Source: Chamaelirium japonicum
Lineage: Eukaryota > Streptophyta > Magnoliopsida > Liliales > Melanthiaceae
Assembly: GCA_947650365.1 (NCBI GenBank)
Contig: OX393549.1
Span: 19,387,532-19,451,531, forward strand
Reading direction: 5' to 3'
DNA length: 64,000 nucleotides
The notes beneath the pieces were generated by a model. It made no database searches and was not told the origin of the DNA. It saw nothing but the letters and a program-made list of their open reading frames with translations. Positions 43,236 through 54,435 of the stretch are shown here, in pieces; positions within the stretch are counted from its first letter, which is position 1, and each line of letters starts with the position of its first letter. Both the position numbers and the translations under genes were made by a program.

Positions 43236-43482
43236 TGTAACATCTGCTCCAAACACACAAGATATTGTCCGATTTCCCCATGCCCGCATTTGGACTTCCC
43301 AGGGGGGTCACCCATCATAGTACTACTCTTGCTCGAGCACGCTTAACTACGGAGTTCTTACGAAATCTATAGTGACACAAGGTTTTAAAAGCCGTCTTCT
43401 ATGTTTGGGAGGAAAAATTATATAAGTAGCTCAAGATCTCATTTTCTCCAGGTGATGTGGGGCTAACTCATGGCATTGTACA
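43236..43482 (-). mobile_element. Cassandra-like LTR carrying a 5S rRNA-derived region
   Basis: On the minus strand this 247 bp segment runs TGTACAATGCC ... GATGTTACA and holds 5S rRNA sequence (43292-43385), then ATCGGACAATATC, a motif I associate with Cassandra LTRs. Cassandra elements are short non-coding retrotransposons whose LTRs carry the 5S gene promoter. No matching 5 bp duplication was found at these ends. Confidence 0.65.
43292..43385 (-). pseudogene. 5S rRNA-like sequence (internal Pol III promoter region)
   Basis: The minus strand reads GAACTCCGTAGTTAAGCGTG (A-box region), then GATGGGTGACC (intermediate element) and TGGGAAGTCC (C-box), in 5S order and spacing. The first half of a true 5S gene (GGATCCCATCA region) is diverged to TTTCGTAA, so this is not a functional rRNA gene. 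Confidence 0.75.
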
Positions 43483-43510
43483 CCTCATTGATGTTGGCAT
43501 CACAGCCTCA

Positions 43511-43671
43511 GGGGTATTACTCTCGTCCGAGCACGCTTAACTACGGAGTTCTTACGAAATCCGTAGTGACACACGGTTTTAATCGCGTCTTTTATGTTTG
43601 GGAAGGAAAATTATATAATAGCTTAAGACCTCCTTTCCAGGTGATGTAGGGCTAACTCGTGGCCTTGTACA
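43511..43671 (-). repeat. Second, truncated Cassandra-like/5S unit
   Basis: Minus strand TGTACAAGGCC through GAACTCCGTAGTTAAGCGTG, then GTAATACC, where it stops before the intermediate element. Spaced 194 bp from the first unit. A linker TGAGGCTGTGA is found on both sides (about 43500 and 43698), pointing to tandem duplication. Confidence 0.6.
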
Positions 43672-43927
43672 CCTCACCTCATCCATCTTGGTTTCACAGC
43701 CTCAGAAGTCTTGACTTTTGGCTCTTGGTTATTGGATCTTGGTCGTCACAGACGACTTTTACTAGTCTAACGATAACGACAACGACTTACATGGGTCCCT
43801 AGATGGCGAAGACTAGCGTCATCATGGAGGGGGCTGCCTTCCGCACCAACAATAGGGGATGCCAAAAGAGAAGAAAGGATGTGGGTTGCCCTCGACAATT
43901 ACAGGGTTGACTTTGACAATATGTCGA
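43672..43927. other. Gene-free stretch
   Basis: Nothing recognised apart from the duplicated linker near 43698. Confidence 0.45.
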
Positions 43928-43935
43928 CTGTCAAT

Positions 43936-44243
43936 TAGGGATGGCAGCAATGTGGTTTAAAATCGAGAAATGCGGTAAACCGCACTGCATATTGCAATTT
44001 TGGTTTACCAAAAATATAAAACCGTCGCAGTGAGGTGCGATTTTGTTTTTGCCCAAAACCGCACCGTTAGACCATTATAATAATAAACTGCACTGCACCA
44101 CACCACACTGCATGGTGCAGTTTCGGTTTTACATAATGGTACATCGTCGCAATGCGATGCGATTACGATGTGGTGGTTCGGTATTGCGGTGCGGTTTTGG
44201 TTTTGCCTAAAATCGCACTGAAACCGTATCGATGTCATCCCTA
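43936..44243. mobile_element. hAT-type MITE (TAGGGATGGCA family)
   Basis: Ends TAGGGATGGCAGC and the inverse of TAGGGATGACATC, with 8 bp flanks CTGTCAAT and CTATCAAT (one mismatch). The interior folds back through GGTGCGGTTT/AAACCGCAC motifs. Confidence 0.82.
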
Positions 44244-44573
44244 CTATCAATAGCTGTACGCTTTGAGAAAAAATGGAAAAGTAGGGCTCACTTTTTGTTT
44301 TACAATGCACGGAATCAGTAGGTTTGTTACAGCATTGTAGACACACGAATTTCGTCTGACCCGGACCCGACTTACGTATGCCAACGCGGATGCAAACCCG
44401 ACGCGCGTTTTGACTCGGACCCGACTTGCACACACCAGTGCGGACCCGGACCTGATTCGTGCCCAACAAAAGAGGAGCGGACCCCACACTCAATGGGGGG
44501 CCGGCCCCTAATAGGATCCGAACCCCATGGGGCCGGCCCCTACTAGGACCCGAACCCCATGGGGTCGGCCGGC

Positions 44574-44712
44574 CTTGCAAGGAAAAAGAAGAGAAAGGAA
44601 ACAAAAGAAAAGGAAAGAAAAGAAAAGAAAGAAAAGAAAAGGAAAGAAAAGAGAGGAAAGAAGAGAAAAGGAAAGAAAAGAAAAGGAAAGAGAAGAAAGA
44701 AAAGGAAATAAC
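44574..44712. repeat. Purine-rich (GGAAAGAAAA)n tract
   Basis: AAAGAAAAGGAAAG repeated for about 140 bp in the Tat LTR. Confidence 0.9.
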
Positions 44713-44977
44713 TACCGCCATGCGCGGGGGGAGGTTGCGTATGAAGTCTGCTCACGTGCGGATCTGCGCCGATCCCTCTATCCGACGGACAAGAAGAAGA
44801 GCCGGGTCGCCATCGATTTCGTGTGCAAAATCCAGCCATAATTGCCCCGCCAGGAAAGGAAAGCAAATAAATGTTATTCCCTTCATCAATGGATGAATAA
44901 ATCTCGGGTAATTATAAGGGAGATATTAAAGGGATTTAAAATTAAAACTTCCCATATCTCTCTCCCCTCCCCTTTGC

Positions 44978-44988
44978 CTATAAATAGA
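44978..44988 (+). promoter_or_regulatory. TATA box of the Tat-like LTR
   Basis: CTATAAATAGAGG about 640 bp into the LTR. Confidence 0.6.
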
Positions 44989-45412
44989 GGGGGTGGGGGA
45001 AGACTCAAGAGGTCAAAGATTGAAGACGAAGTGCGGGAGCTCTGCAGAAGAGGAGACGCTCCTTCATCGACCCAAGGCTTCACGAGGCATGGGCAAGCCT
45101 GTCCCTTCGGGATCGGCTTAGTCCATTGAAAGTCCTCAGCGACGTAAAGATCCTTGCACACGAAGATCAAGACTTCGACTCCGTGCACGAAGAAGAAAGC
45201 TCGGAGAAGAAGACCCTTCGACTCCGAAGAGGCCAGAAGCAAAGGCCGGAGAAGAAGCTCGGAGCGGCACTACCCCATCGGCTCCAACAAATCCTCTACT
45301 CCAATCAAGCTCCAAAGCCCGGAGAAGAGAAACAAAGCGTCATCACCCCGTCGCCTTCGACAAACGTCTGCGCCATCCACGAAGAAGAAAGCCTGGAGCA
45401 GACCGCCTGAAG

Positions 45413-45555
45413 CGTCGCCACCCCCGTCGTCTTCATCAACAAAAGCCGACGCTACAACCGTCGCACGGAGACTATCGCTACCCCCGCCGTCTTCATCAAC
45501 AAAAGCCGATGCCACAACCGTCGCACGGAGATCGGTGCTACCCCCACTATCTTCG
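45413..45555. repeat. 60 bp tandem repeat in the Tat LTR, about 2.4 units
   Basis: CCCCCGTCGTCTTCATCAAC starts at 45421 and recurs at 45481 and, in part, at 45541. CAACCGTCGCACGGAGA is shared. Confidence 0.9.
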
Positions 45556-46311
45556 AAAGCATTCTTCGACTCCGATCACGCCAAGGAAGCCCGGAGAAGA
45601 AAAGAAGTCCAGCCGACATCCAAACCGTCGAAGCACCGGAGAAGTAGCCCACGTCGTTCGAAGAAGAAGACCGAGTTGACGCTGAAGCTAAAGCCCACGC
45701 AAGAAGCCAAAGCAAAGCCCCAGTAAAGCCCGCGCCAAAGCAACGCAAGTGCCAAAGCCAAGCGACTATGCCGACCACGAGCAAAAGCACCGCACGTTCT
45801 AGCCGATACGGCACGAAGTCCGAAAGAACGAAAGCATCGCAAGTCTCTCCCGACTACGTCCAAGCGCAAGCACCGAAGCAAAGCAAAAGCCAGAGCCACG
45901 CAGGAGCCAAGCCAAAGCCAAAAGCCGACGCCAAAAGCACGATCGACGCCGCGAACCGACGATCAAGAACACCGAGGTCAAGCAAGGAGCGAGGAAGACA
46001 CGAAGACCGAGGAACGAAGCTGAAGACCCCCTAGCCGAGGAAGCGCGAAGCACGGAAGGGACCAAAGAAACGGCGGATAGTCCTTAGCCTCTCAAAAACC
46101 CTCACCTTGTAAAAACCCCTGTTCTGGGCAACCCCTTCAGAGCTCTCGCACGAACACCACGTGGACACGCGGATCAAAGGGATCCTCCAGAAGATCTCTC
46201 CCACAATCCCCTGATCAACACTCGCCACACCCGAGCCACCCGGGTCCCGGCCACACTTATAATCTGGTTTTGCGCAATAAAGATGGCCCGTACCTTTTCT
46301 GTGCATACAGA

Positions 46312-46332
46312 TTTCTGGCACGCCCGGTGGGA
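46312..46332 (+). other. Primer-binding-site region of the Tat-like element
   Basis: TTTCTGGCACGCCCGGTGGG directly follows the LTR end. It resembles the TGGCGCC...GTGGG primer region usual in Tat elements. The tRNA is not assigned. Confidence 0.5.
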
Positions 46333-46369
46333 CCTCTTCTCCTTTCATCCGTACGACTGAAGAAGCTGC

Positions 46370-49300
46370 TTGAAGTTTGCAATGGCCGGGACAAGCAACG
46401 ATGCGTTTGCTCCAAGCCTTTCACCGATCGTCGAGTCTCCTCTACTCCGACACGGTGATCCAGTAAACCTGGAGGGTGATGCTCCCCCGATGGTACGCGT
46501 CTATACTCGGCGTACTCGAACCCTTGTGGATGTCTTTATACCAGAAATTACTGCCGAAGATGCTCGTCAAAACGCCGATGAGACCTTGGTGCATAAAGAA
46601 ACGCACTTCGATCCTGGAGTCCATATCCAGAAGTTTGGGGAGGACCAGCCCCAACCCCGAGCCCGTTTGGATTCTCCAGCGAACGTTGCACCTCCTCTGC
46701 AGGGGGCAAACACCAGTCATCAACCAGAAGCAAGCCGGCATAACTACATCTCCGATGACGACGGCGAGGATACTAGCATGCAACATCAAGACGTCCTCCG
46801 TCACCATCCTCCGTCCGCTCTTCAGCTCCAAGTCATGCAGATGAACAAGCACATGGCGTAGATTACTCAGCTGATGGAGGAGAAGGATCGTCACATCAAT
46901 ACTCTGCTCCAAAAGCTAAGCGCAATGGACGTTGCAGCAGTCGGCCAACCCGTCGCTTCTCCAGTAACCGCTCCTGTTCCGTCTTCAACTCCCGCTCCTG
47001 CAGAGGTTGTTCTGACGATTCAAGCAGTTACTCCAGCGCTCTCCTCGGCTCCCGTCCCAGTGGAAGTTGTCTCCCCAGCGCCAGCCTCGGTGGCCACACA
47101 ACCTCCGGCAATGGCAACGATGAATGCTCAGCAAGTCCAAGTGTTGGTAGCCGACATGATGCGCTCCCACTGCAGTGGCCTTCCTCCGATCATGGCAGCA
47201 TACTCGAAGCCCTACACCGCGAGGATCCTGCAGCTACGCTTTCTAGTCGGATTCCAGCCACCAAAGTTCCAGTACTTCGACGGAAAGGGAAATCCAAGAC
47301 AGCACGTCACCCACTTTATCGAGACCTGCAATAATGCCGACACATATGGCGACGAGATGGTGAAGCAGTTCGTTCGCACCCTCAAAGGCAATGCGTTCGA
47401 CTGGTACGTTGATCTTCCTCCAGGGACCATCGACAGTTGGGATCAGATGGAAAGGGAGTTCCTCAATCGCTTCTACAGCACCAGGCGAACCGTCAGCATG
47501 ACTGAGCTTACTGCAGTCAAGCAAAGGAAGGACGAGCCAGTGATCGACTACATCGACAGATAGAGGAACCTCGCATTGAATTCACGGGACCACTTGTCTG
47601 AGGACTCGGCCATCGAGATGTGCACCCAAGGCATGCACTGGGGCCTGCTCTATATCCTCAAAGGTATCAAGCCTCGGTCTTTCGAAGAACTCGCAACTCG
47701 AGCTCACGACATGGAACTCAGCCTAGCAAGCCGCGGGGACTCAAAAAACAAAGACTTCTTGAAGGTGGAGAAGAAGGACAAGCCACCGGCATCGAAACTG
47801 AAACAAGTCAATGTTGCGGACGTCGCTTTGACCTCCAAACCGCTCAAGATCGGTGGCAAGCCGGATCAGAAGAAGGGGGTCGCCATACCGCCGCCTCCGT
47901 CGCCAAGACAAAGGATGACTCTCGAGGAGCTCGAAGCCAAGGAGTACCCCTTCCCAGACTCGGAAGTCTCCTCCATGTTCGACCAACTGCTGCAAGAGAA
48001 GATGATAGAGCTCCCTCCTTCGAAGAGGCCCGAGCAGATGCATCGCGTCGACGACCCTCTCTTCTGCAAATACCACCGGGTGGTAAGTCATCCCATCGAA
48101 AGATGCTTCGTCTTCAAGGAAAGAATCATGGCACTCGCAAAGCAAGGAAAGATAGAAATTGATAACGGGGAGGTCGCTACGGCCAACATGACGTCCATCA
48201 CCTTCGGCTCCTTCTCGCCGGTACTCGTTGCTGCTCGGCGAAGCATACCCAAATTGCGCATCAACCGTCAAGCGCCAACCGCTAAGTCAATTTCTCAGCT
48301 GAAAGTCTTGAAGCGACATCAACGTACTCCTACGTTCACCGAGGAAGAAACGCCGCTGCCCTGGGGGCAATCATCGCTCACGCCAGCACCTCTTCCAAGT
48401 AATGTTACATCCCAACGAGTGCTCCAAAGGAGATACGAGCAAGGAGATCCAGAAGTCGGTCTGCTGGGCCAGCCTTCGGGAAAGTTTGACTATTACATCC
48501 TCTATTCAAGGCCTCCGTCCGTTTCAATCGACGAAATCAAGCCCATCGGCTGGGGATCGGAAGACGAGCCAGTGGAGCTTCAGGTAGAGCAAACCCCTTC
48601 CAATCAAACCATGTCCCAACGCGCTCTCCGGGAAAGATACGAGCAAGGAGATCCAGAAGTCGGTCTACTGGGCCAGCCTTCGGGGAAGTTCGCCTATTAC
48701 GTCCTCTATTCAAAGCCTCCATCGATTTTAGCTGAAGAAATCAAGCCCACCGGCTGGGGATCGAAAGACGAACCAGTAGAGCCTACAGAAGAACAAGTGC
48801 ATTCGAGGGAACCAGTTGCTGCTGCCGACCATCATCCTAGCGGAGGGGAATCCACCGACGAAGAGGCATGGGTCATGTTACCACGGCGAAGAAAGCCATG
48901 GCAAGAAAAGAAGCTCAAGCAAGACCGTGTGAAGAGGTCCACCAAGCGAAAGACCTACAAGAAGAAAAGCAAGACTCCAGGGAGGAAGGTGTTCAAAGTG
49001 CCGCCAGCAAGCCAAGACGATCTCCTTCAGCAGAGCCCTCCAGAGCCGACAACCTTGCAAGAGTTCTTCCCGGATCACTTCCTTCCGGTGGACCAACATA
49101 TCAGGGTGTCTTGTTGCATGGTCGAAGTTCATAAGGAGTCAGAAAGAAAGAACGAAAGCGAAACTTCTGACGAAGGCGACTCCACCAATGAGGAAGACAA
49201 TTCCGACAAAGGGGGCACCGCCTCTCACGACGACGCAATCATGCACTTGCCGCTCGTAGAAGCTTTGCATCTCCCGAAGAAGGCTCGCCTGGCAATGGCT

Positions 49301-49371
49301 GCGGCCTTGGCCGATCCAGACAGCTACAAGAGGAAAAGGAAGGATGACCAGAAGGGTAAAGCTGTGGCCTC
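46370..49371 (+). pseudogene. Tat-like gag, two in-frame stops
   Basis: One frame runs through two TAG codons (46859 and 47561). The N-terminal part is acidic and Gln-rich. The capsid-like retrotransposon gag domain lies at about 47240-47720 (FQPPKFQYFDGKGNPRQHVT, FDWYVDLPPGTIDSWDQMER, YSTRRTVSMTELTAVKQ). A CKYHRVVSHPIERC motif near 48067 is the H/C-containing remnant usual in Tat gag. Residues encoded at 48412-48774 contain a 68-residue unit in tandem (RYEQGDPEVGLLGQPSGKF in each). The TAG at 47561 stands where tryptophan is usual in YIDRWRNL, which suggests G-to-A decay. No start codon context was tested; the first Met near 46370 is a convenience. Confidence 0.82.
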
Positions 49372-49741
49372 GTGTGATGCGACGATAACTTTTTCGGATG
49401 AGGACTTGCAGCTCGGGACGCGATTGCACAACTGGCCTGTCTACGTTTCGGGATACATCAAGGAGAAGCCAGTAAATCGAATCCTGTTAGACTGTGGCTC
49501 CGCCGTCAATATCATGCCTATCCAGACAATGCGGCAACTCGGCATCACCAACGACCAGCTCTCGCCAAGTCAGTTGGTCATTCAAGGGTTCAACCAGGGC
49601 GGACAGTCCACCATCGGAATCATCCGTTTGAAGCTTTCCATCGGCCCGCTAGATACAACGGTCCTCTTCCACATCATCGATTGCCAGACATCATATCGCC
49701 TCCTATTAGGAAGGCCATAGCTGCACGAGAATGGCATCGTG
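49372..49741 (+). pseudogene. Tat-like protease
   Basis: Pepsin-like retroviral-type protease with active site ILLDCGSAVNIMP (aspartate codon at 49490), an unusual DCG in place of DSG or DTG, and the flap-side LGRP motif at about 49706. A TAG at 49718 stands where tryptophan is usual. A poorly conserved linker (49742-51040, stops at 50267 and 51041) leads to RT. Confidence 0.78.
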
Positions 49742-51040
49742 GTATCCACCTGGCACCAGTGCCTCAAGTACTACGAAGAAGGCATGGAGAGGTGCATAGT
49801 TGCGGACGACAAGTCATTCAACGAGACCGAGGCACATTTGGCCGACGCTAAGTTCTACCAAGCGAAGGACCTAGTCATGGAAGTTCTTCCAGCTAAAGCC
49901 CCTCGAGCCCAGAAGATTGAAGAAGTGAAGCAGGATAAGACTCCTCTTCCCGCAAATCTGACGCCACCTTCCGACGAAGCAAGACTCAAGGTCCAAGGAA
50001 TGCCAAAACCTAGGCAAAGGATGCGCATCAGTTCCGAGTCAAGAGCAATGCAACATACCCCATTGCCCGTCCAAGCGACGCCAATCCTGCGTCTCGCGCC
50101 TCAATGGCTTCGCAAATCTGAACGATCACCTTCTACTCCGGTAAGAAAACGGGCCCCGCCGTTATCGCATGCCAATGTCGTCACCCTACAAGAAATGACG
50201 TTGCCATTAACTAGTCTGACACAAGCTCCAAACCCAAGCAGGCCTATCGAATCTATCGACCCTACCTAACTCGGATTCAAGCCAAAAGGGAATTGGGGGC
50301 AGAACGCTGCCAAATTGCTGTTCAAAGCTGGCTACGACAGAGAAAGCGCCATGGGCACACTTCCCCCAGTAGCAACTCCATATGGGATGACGAGAACTCA
50401 AGCTCGGTTGTTTCAAAACGATGAACAAATTCTCCCAAACCGCCGAGGCATCGGCTCCAGTCAAGCTCCGTTGGTCATCAAAACCGCAGCGAAGAAGACC
50501 TTCACCTCCAACTACATCGGGGTGAAGACGATAGATGAACTAGCTGAAGGATCGACAATCTCCGATGCACACTCTGCTTACGCAAGCTGTCCCGACAGCA
50601 GAAGAAGACGACGACGAGCTCGATGCCAAGCCTTGCTCCAGAAGCAAATCAGAGGTGGTAAAAATCGGTCGAATCGAAAACGCACATCTGTGTTCGAAAG
50701 ACTCGGGCCAGATAAGCAATCAAAGAAGAAGTCAGTGTTCGATCGTCTGGGAATGCCAATCGAGGACTTCGTTTCAACACCCACCCACCCACCCATGGCT
50801 GCCGTCAATCATATCTCCATTACGGATCCCGCCAACGGTGATACTTCTCCTTCGGACGATGAGTTGCCAGATGCCCCGCCAGTCCTCGAAGAAGGGGGGC
50901 AGTCTACCGTTGATGACTTGAAGGAAATCAACTTGGGCACAGAGACGGAGCCTCGGCCAACATTCGTCAGCACACTCTTGACTCCTGAAGAAGAAGCCGC
51001 ATACATCAAACTGCTTAAAGAATACAGAGATCTCTTCGCA

Positions 51041-52420
51041 TAGTCCTACAAGGAGATGTCGGGCCTCGATCCCAAAATCGCAGTGCACCAGCTCAGCGTC
51101 AAACACGGAGCTAGCGCTATCAAGCAAGGACAAAGACGCTACCGGTCGGAACTGGTACCCCAAATAGAAGGCAAAGTCAACAAGTTGATCGAGGCCGGCT
51201 TCATCCGAGAGGTCAAATATCCGACATGGATCTCCAGCGTTGTCCCAGTCAAAAAGAAAAATGGCCAAATCTGGGTGTGCGTGGACTTTAGAGATTTGAA
51301 CAACGCCTGTCCAAAGGATGACTTCCCTTTGCCAATCACGGAGCTAATGGTGGACGCCACGACAGGCCACGAAGTGCTAACGTTCATGGACGGATCCTCA
51401 GGCTACAACCAGATTCGGATGGCACCCAAGGACGAAGAGCTCACAGCATTCCGCACACCGAAAGGAATCTACTGCTACAAAGTTATGCATTCGACTTGAA
51501 GAACGCAGGAGCCACCTACCAGCGAGCTATGCAGAAAATCTTCGACGATATTCTTCATCAAAACGTGGAGTGTTATGTCGACGACCTCGTGGTGAAATCC
51601 AAGAAGAAGTCGGCACATCTACAAGATCTCGAGCTAATCTTCAAATGGCTTCGAAGGTACCAACTCCGCATGAATCCACTCAAGTGCGTGTTCGGGGTCT
51701 CCTCAGGCAAGTTCCTCGGCTTCGTCGTCCGACATCGTGGCATTGAGATAGATCAATCCAAAATTGATGCTATTGTCAATATGCCCGCACCAAAGACAGT
51801 GCGAGACCTCAGAGGCCTCCAAGGGCACTTGGCGTATATCCGAAGGTTCATCGCCAACCTGGCCGGAAAGTGCCACCCTTTTAGTCGCCTCATGAAGAAA
51901 GGAGCCCCGTTCAAATGGGATGAAGCTTGCCAAAAGGCACTCCAAAACATCAAAGCATATCTACTGAAGCCACCAGTTCTATCAGCACCAGTTCAATGAA
52001 GGCCGATCATCCTCTACATTGCTGCCCAGGAGCAATCCTTGGGGGCACTCCTGGCTCAGAACGATGAACTTGGCAGGAAGACAGCTTGCTACTACTTGAG
52101 TCGCACTCTCGTCGGCGCAGAGCTGAATTACTCCCCAATCGAGAAGGTCTGCTTAGCGCTCATCTTCGCCACGAAAAAGCTGCGACACTATATGCTGGCT
52201 CACACCATCAGACTCGTCTCGAAGGCTGACCCCCTCAAGTACATCATGACAAGACCAGTGCTTTCCGGACGTCTGGCCAAGTGGGCCCTGTTTCTACTTG
52301 AATTTGATATCACCTTCATACCGCAGAAAGCAGTTAAAGGGCAGGCCCTCGCGAACTTCCTTGCAGAATACCCTCTCCCGGCAGAATGGGAGTTGTTAGA
52401 AGATCTCCCAGATGAAGAAG
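51041..52420 (+). pseudogene. Tat-like reverse transcriptase and first RNase H
   Basis: RT motifs in order: FIREVKYPTWISSVVPVKKK, VCVDFRDLNNACPKDDFPLP, FMDGSSGYNQI, and catalytic YVDDLVVKS (51574-51585). A one-base deletion near 51486 shifts the frame in the YKVM...LKNAGA motif, and a TGA stands at 51997. RNase H follows from about 52000 (IAAQEQSLGALLAQND, YYLSRTLVGAELNYSPIEK). Order and motifs are those of Ty3/gypsy pol. Confidence 0.85.
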
Positions 52421-53103
52421 TGTTCTCCATCGATGTCGCCCTATCCTGGAAAATGTTCTTCGACGGCGCAGCAAGGCAAGACATAGCGGGAGCCGAAGTC
52501 ATCTTCGTCACTCCGGACAACGAAATACTCCCCTTCTCATTCCTACTATCGGAATCATGTTCCAACAACATGGTGGAATATCAAGCCCTGCTCATCGATC
52601 TCGAACTGGCCGACGAAATGAAGATTCAAGGACTAGAGATTTTTAGAGACTCCCAACTCGTGATCCAGCAAGTCCTGGGGGCATACGAAGTCAACAAAGA
52701 AGACCTGGTGCCGTTGCATGCGCGGGCTATAGAGCTCCTCGGTAAACTCAAGGCTGCTTCCATTCAGCACGTCTCCAGGAACCTCAACCAGCAAGCTGAT
52801 GCACTCGCAAATCTGGCGGCTACACTCTTGTTTCCAGAAGAACATTCGCTCGTCGTCCCCGTCTGTAGAAGATTCGTGATCACCGAAGAGGAAGGTCCGC
52901 TCGAAGTACCAGTTCAAACCAACGCGGTGCATGTCCTCGAGATTAAAGAACAAGACTGGAGGCAGCCGTTTGTGGATTATCTCGTTCATGGTAAACTCCC
53001 CGAAGATCTGAAGCGCAAAGGTGACATCCGTCGAAAGTCTCTAAGGTTCTACCACACTTCGACGGCGAGCTATACCGACGAAGCTACGATGGCACACTTT
53101 TGA
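52421..53103 (+). pseudogene. Second, archaeal-type RNase H of the Tat-like element
   Basis: WKMFFDGAARQDIAGAEVIF, NNMVEYQALLIDLELA, IFRDSQLVIQQVLG and NQQADALANLAA supply the D-E-D-D residues of a second RNase H domain. In plant Ty3 elements this extra domain is a mark of the Tat lineage. The frame ends at a TGA (53101) produced by a frameshift just before the integrase finger. Confidence 0.82.
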
Positions 53104-54171
53104 GGTGCCTCGTGAAAGAAGAAGCAGAAGCCGCACTGGAAGAAGTACACGCTGGAATCTGCGGATCGCACCAGTCCGGTCCGAAACTTCACTTCCGCGT
53201 CAGGAGGATGGGGTATTACTGGCCTACCATGGTCAAGGACAGCTTGGAATACGCGAGAAGATGTCACGCTTGCCAGATACACGGGGACTACATCCGCCAA
53301 CCTCCGGAGCCTTTGCACCCAACAATCGCGTCTTGGCCCTTCGACGGATGGGGACTCGATATCGTCGGCCCCCTGCCCAAGTCATCCAAGCAATATCTTT
53401 ACATTTTGGCGGCAACGGACTACTTCTCCAAGTGGGCTGAAGCGACACCTCTGCGGGAAGTTACAAAGCACTCCGTCATCAGCTTTATCCAGAATGACAT
53501 CATCTTTCGCTATGGAGTCCCCGCTACATTGTAACAGATAACGGGAAGCAGTTCAAGAATGCTACCGTCAGCCAGTTCTGCGCATTGTACAACATTAAGT
53601 AGAATTGTTCTACGATGTACAACGCTCCGGCCAACGGTCTAGCAGAAGCCTTCAATAAAACTCTGTGCAAGCTGCTGGAGAAAACCGTCTCGAAGACAAA
53701 GAGAGATTAGCACGAACGCATGGGCGAAGCACTATGGGCTTACCGGACGTCCTTTCGCACGCCGACGCAAGCAACACCATACTCCCTCGTCTATGGTGTA
53801 GAAGTTGTTCTTCCCCTCGAGCTCCAGATCCCATCGCTCAGGATAGCAATCCAGGAAGGCCTCACCAGAGATGACAACGCCTAGCAGAATTGGAAGCATT
53901 GGACGAGAGACGCCTCGAAGCTCAACAACGTCTGGAATGTTATCAGGCCCGACTGTCTCGCGCCTTCAACAAGAAGATCCGTCCTCGATCATTTCAGATA
54001 GGGGAACTGGTGCTGGCGGTCAAACACCCCATCATCCTCTCGCATCGAGGAGGGAAGAAATTTGACGCCAAATGGGATGGCCCGCACTCCGTCAAGGAAG
54101 TCTACTCCAACGGCGCCTATCTCCTTACTACGCCAGAAGGGCTGACACTCGGCCCCATCAACGGCAAGTAG
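53100..54171 (+). pseudogene. Tat-like integrase, frameshifted
   Basis: HHCC finger (HAGICGSHQSG ... RRCHACQIHGD) at about 53140-53290. The catalytic core has first Asp in GWGLDIVGPL, second in TDNGKQF (53539) after a frameshift near 53525, and the glutamate in NGLAEAFNKTL (53634). In-frame stops occur at about 53600 and 53707. The C-terminal part (ALWAYRTSFRTPTQATPYSL, FQIGELVLAV, KFDAKWDGPHSVKEV) lies at 53720-54171, with another stop near 53881. No chromodomain, as expected for Tat. Confidence 0.83.
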
Positions 54172-54435
54172 CTCAAGAGGTACTATGCCTAAAAGCAAGG
54201 CCACACCCTTTGCCAAAAAAAAAAAGAACTACGTGCGACTTGATCTCCCTTAGGGGGTACGTAGGCAGCCTGAGAAGTTACTTCAGGTTCAGTCTGACCA
54301 AAAGAAAAGTCAACAATGGTCCATGCAAAAGATGTGGCAAAACGAGGTAATATTATTAGATCATGGAGAAAAGACGATACATCGCATAGACTCCAAAAAG
54401 AAAGCTACAATGCAAGACAACCAAATAAGGAGCAA

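Larger units (their letters stand above)
44336..46309 (+). repeat. 5' LTR of the Tat-like element
   Basis: Starts TGTAGACACACGAATTTCG and ends near GTGCATACA, just before the primer-site-like sequence. It contains a TATA box, AATAAA (46276), a purine-rich tract and a 60 bp tandem repeat. The right boundary is good to a few bases; the 3' LTR is not available for comparison. The arginine/lysine-rich frames at 45126-46034 lie in the LTR and are not genes. Confidence 0.7.

Noticed and set aside
43292..43610. Functional 5S rRNA genes
   Set aside because: The 5' half is diverged from the 5S consensus and the second unit lacks the intermediate element and C-box; the setting fits a Cassandra-like element.
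45126..46065. Frames of 81-190 codons in the Tat 5' LTR, Lys/Arg/Ser-rich
   Set aside because: They lie between the LTR start and its end, upstream of gag, and include a 60 bp tandem repeat; no domain is seen.
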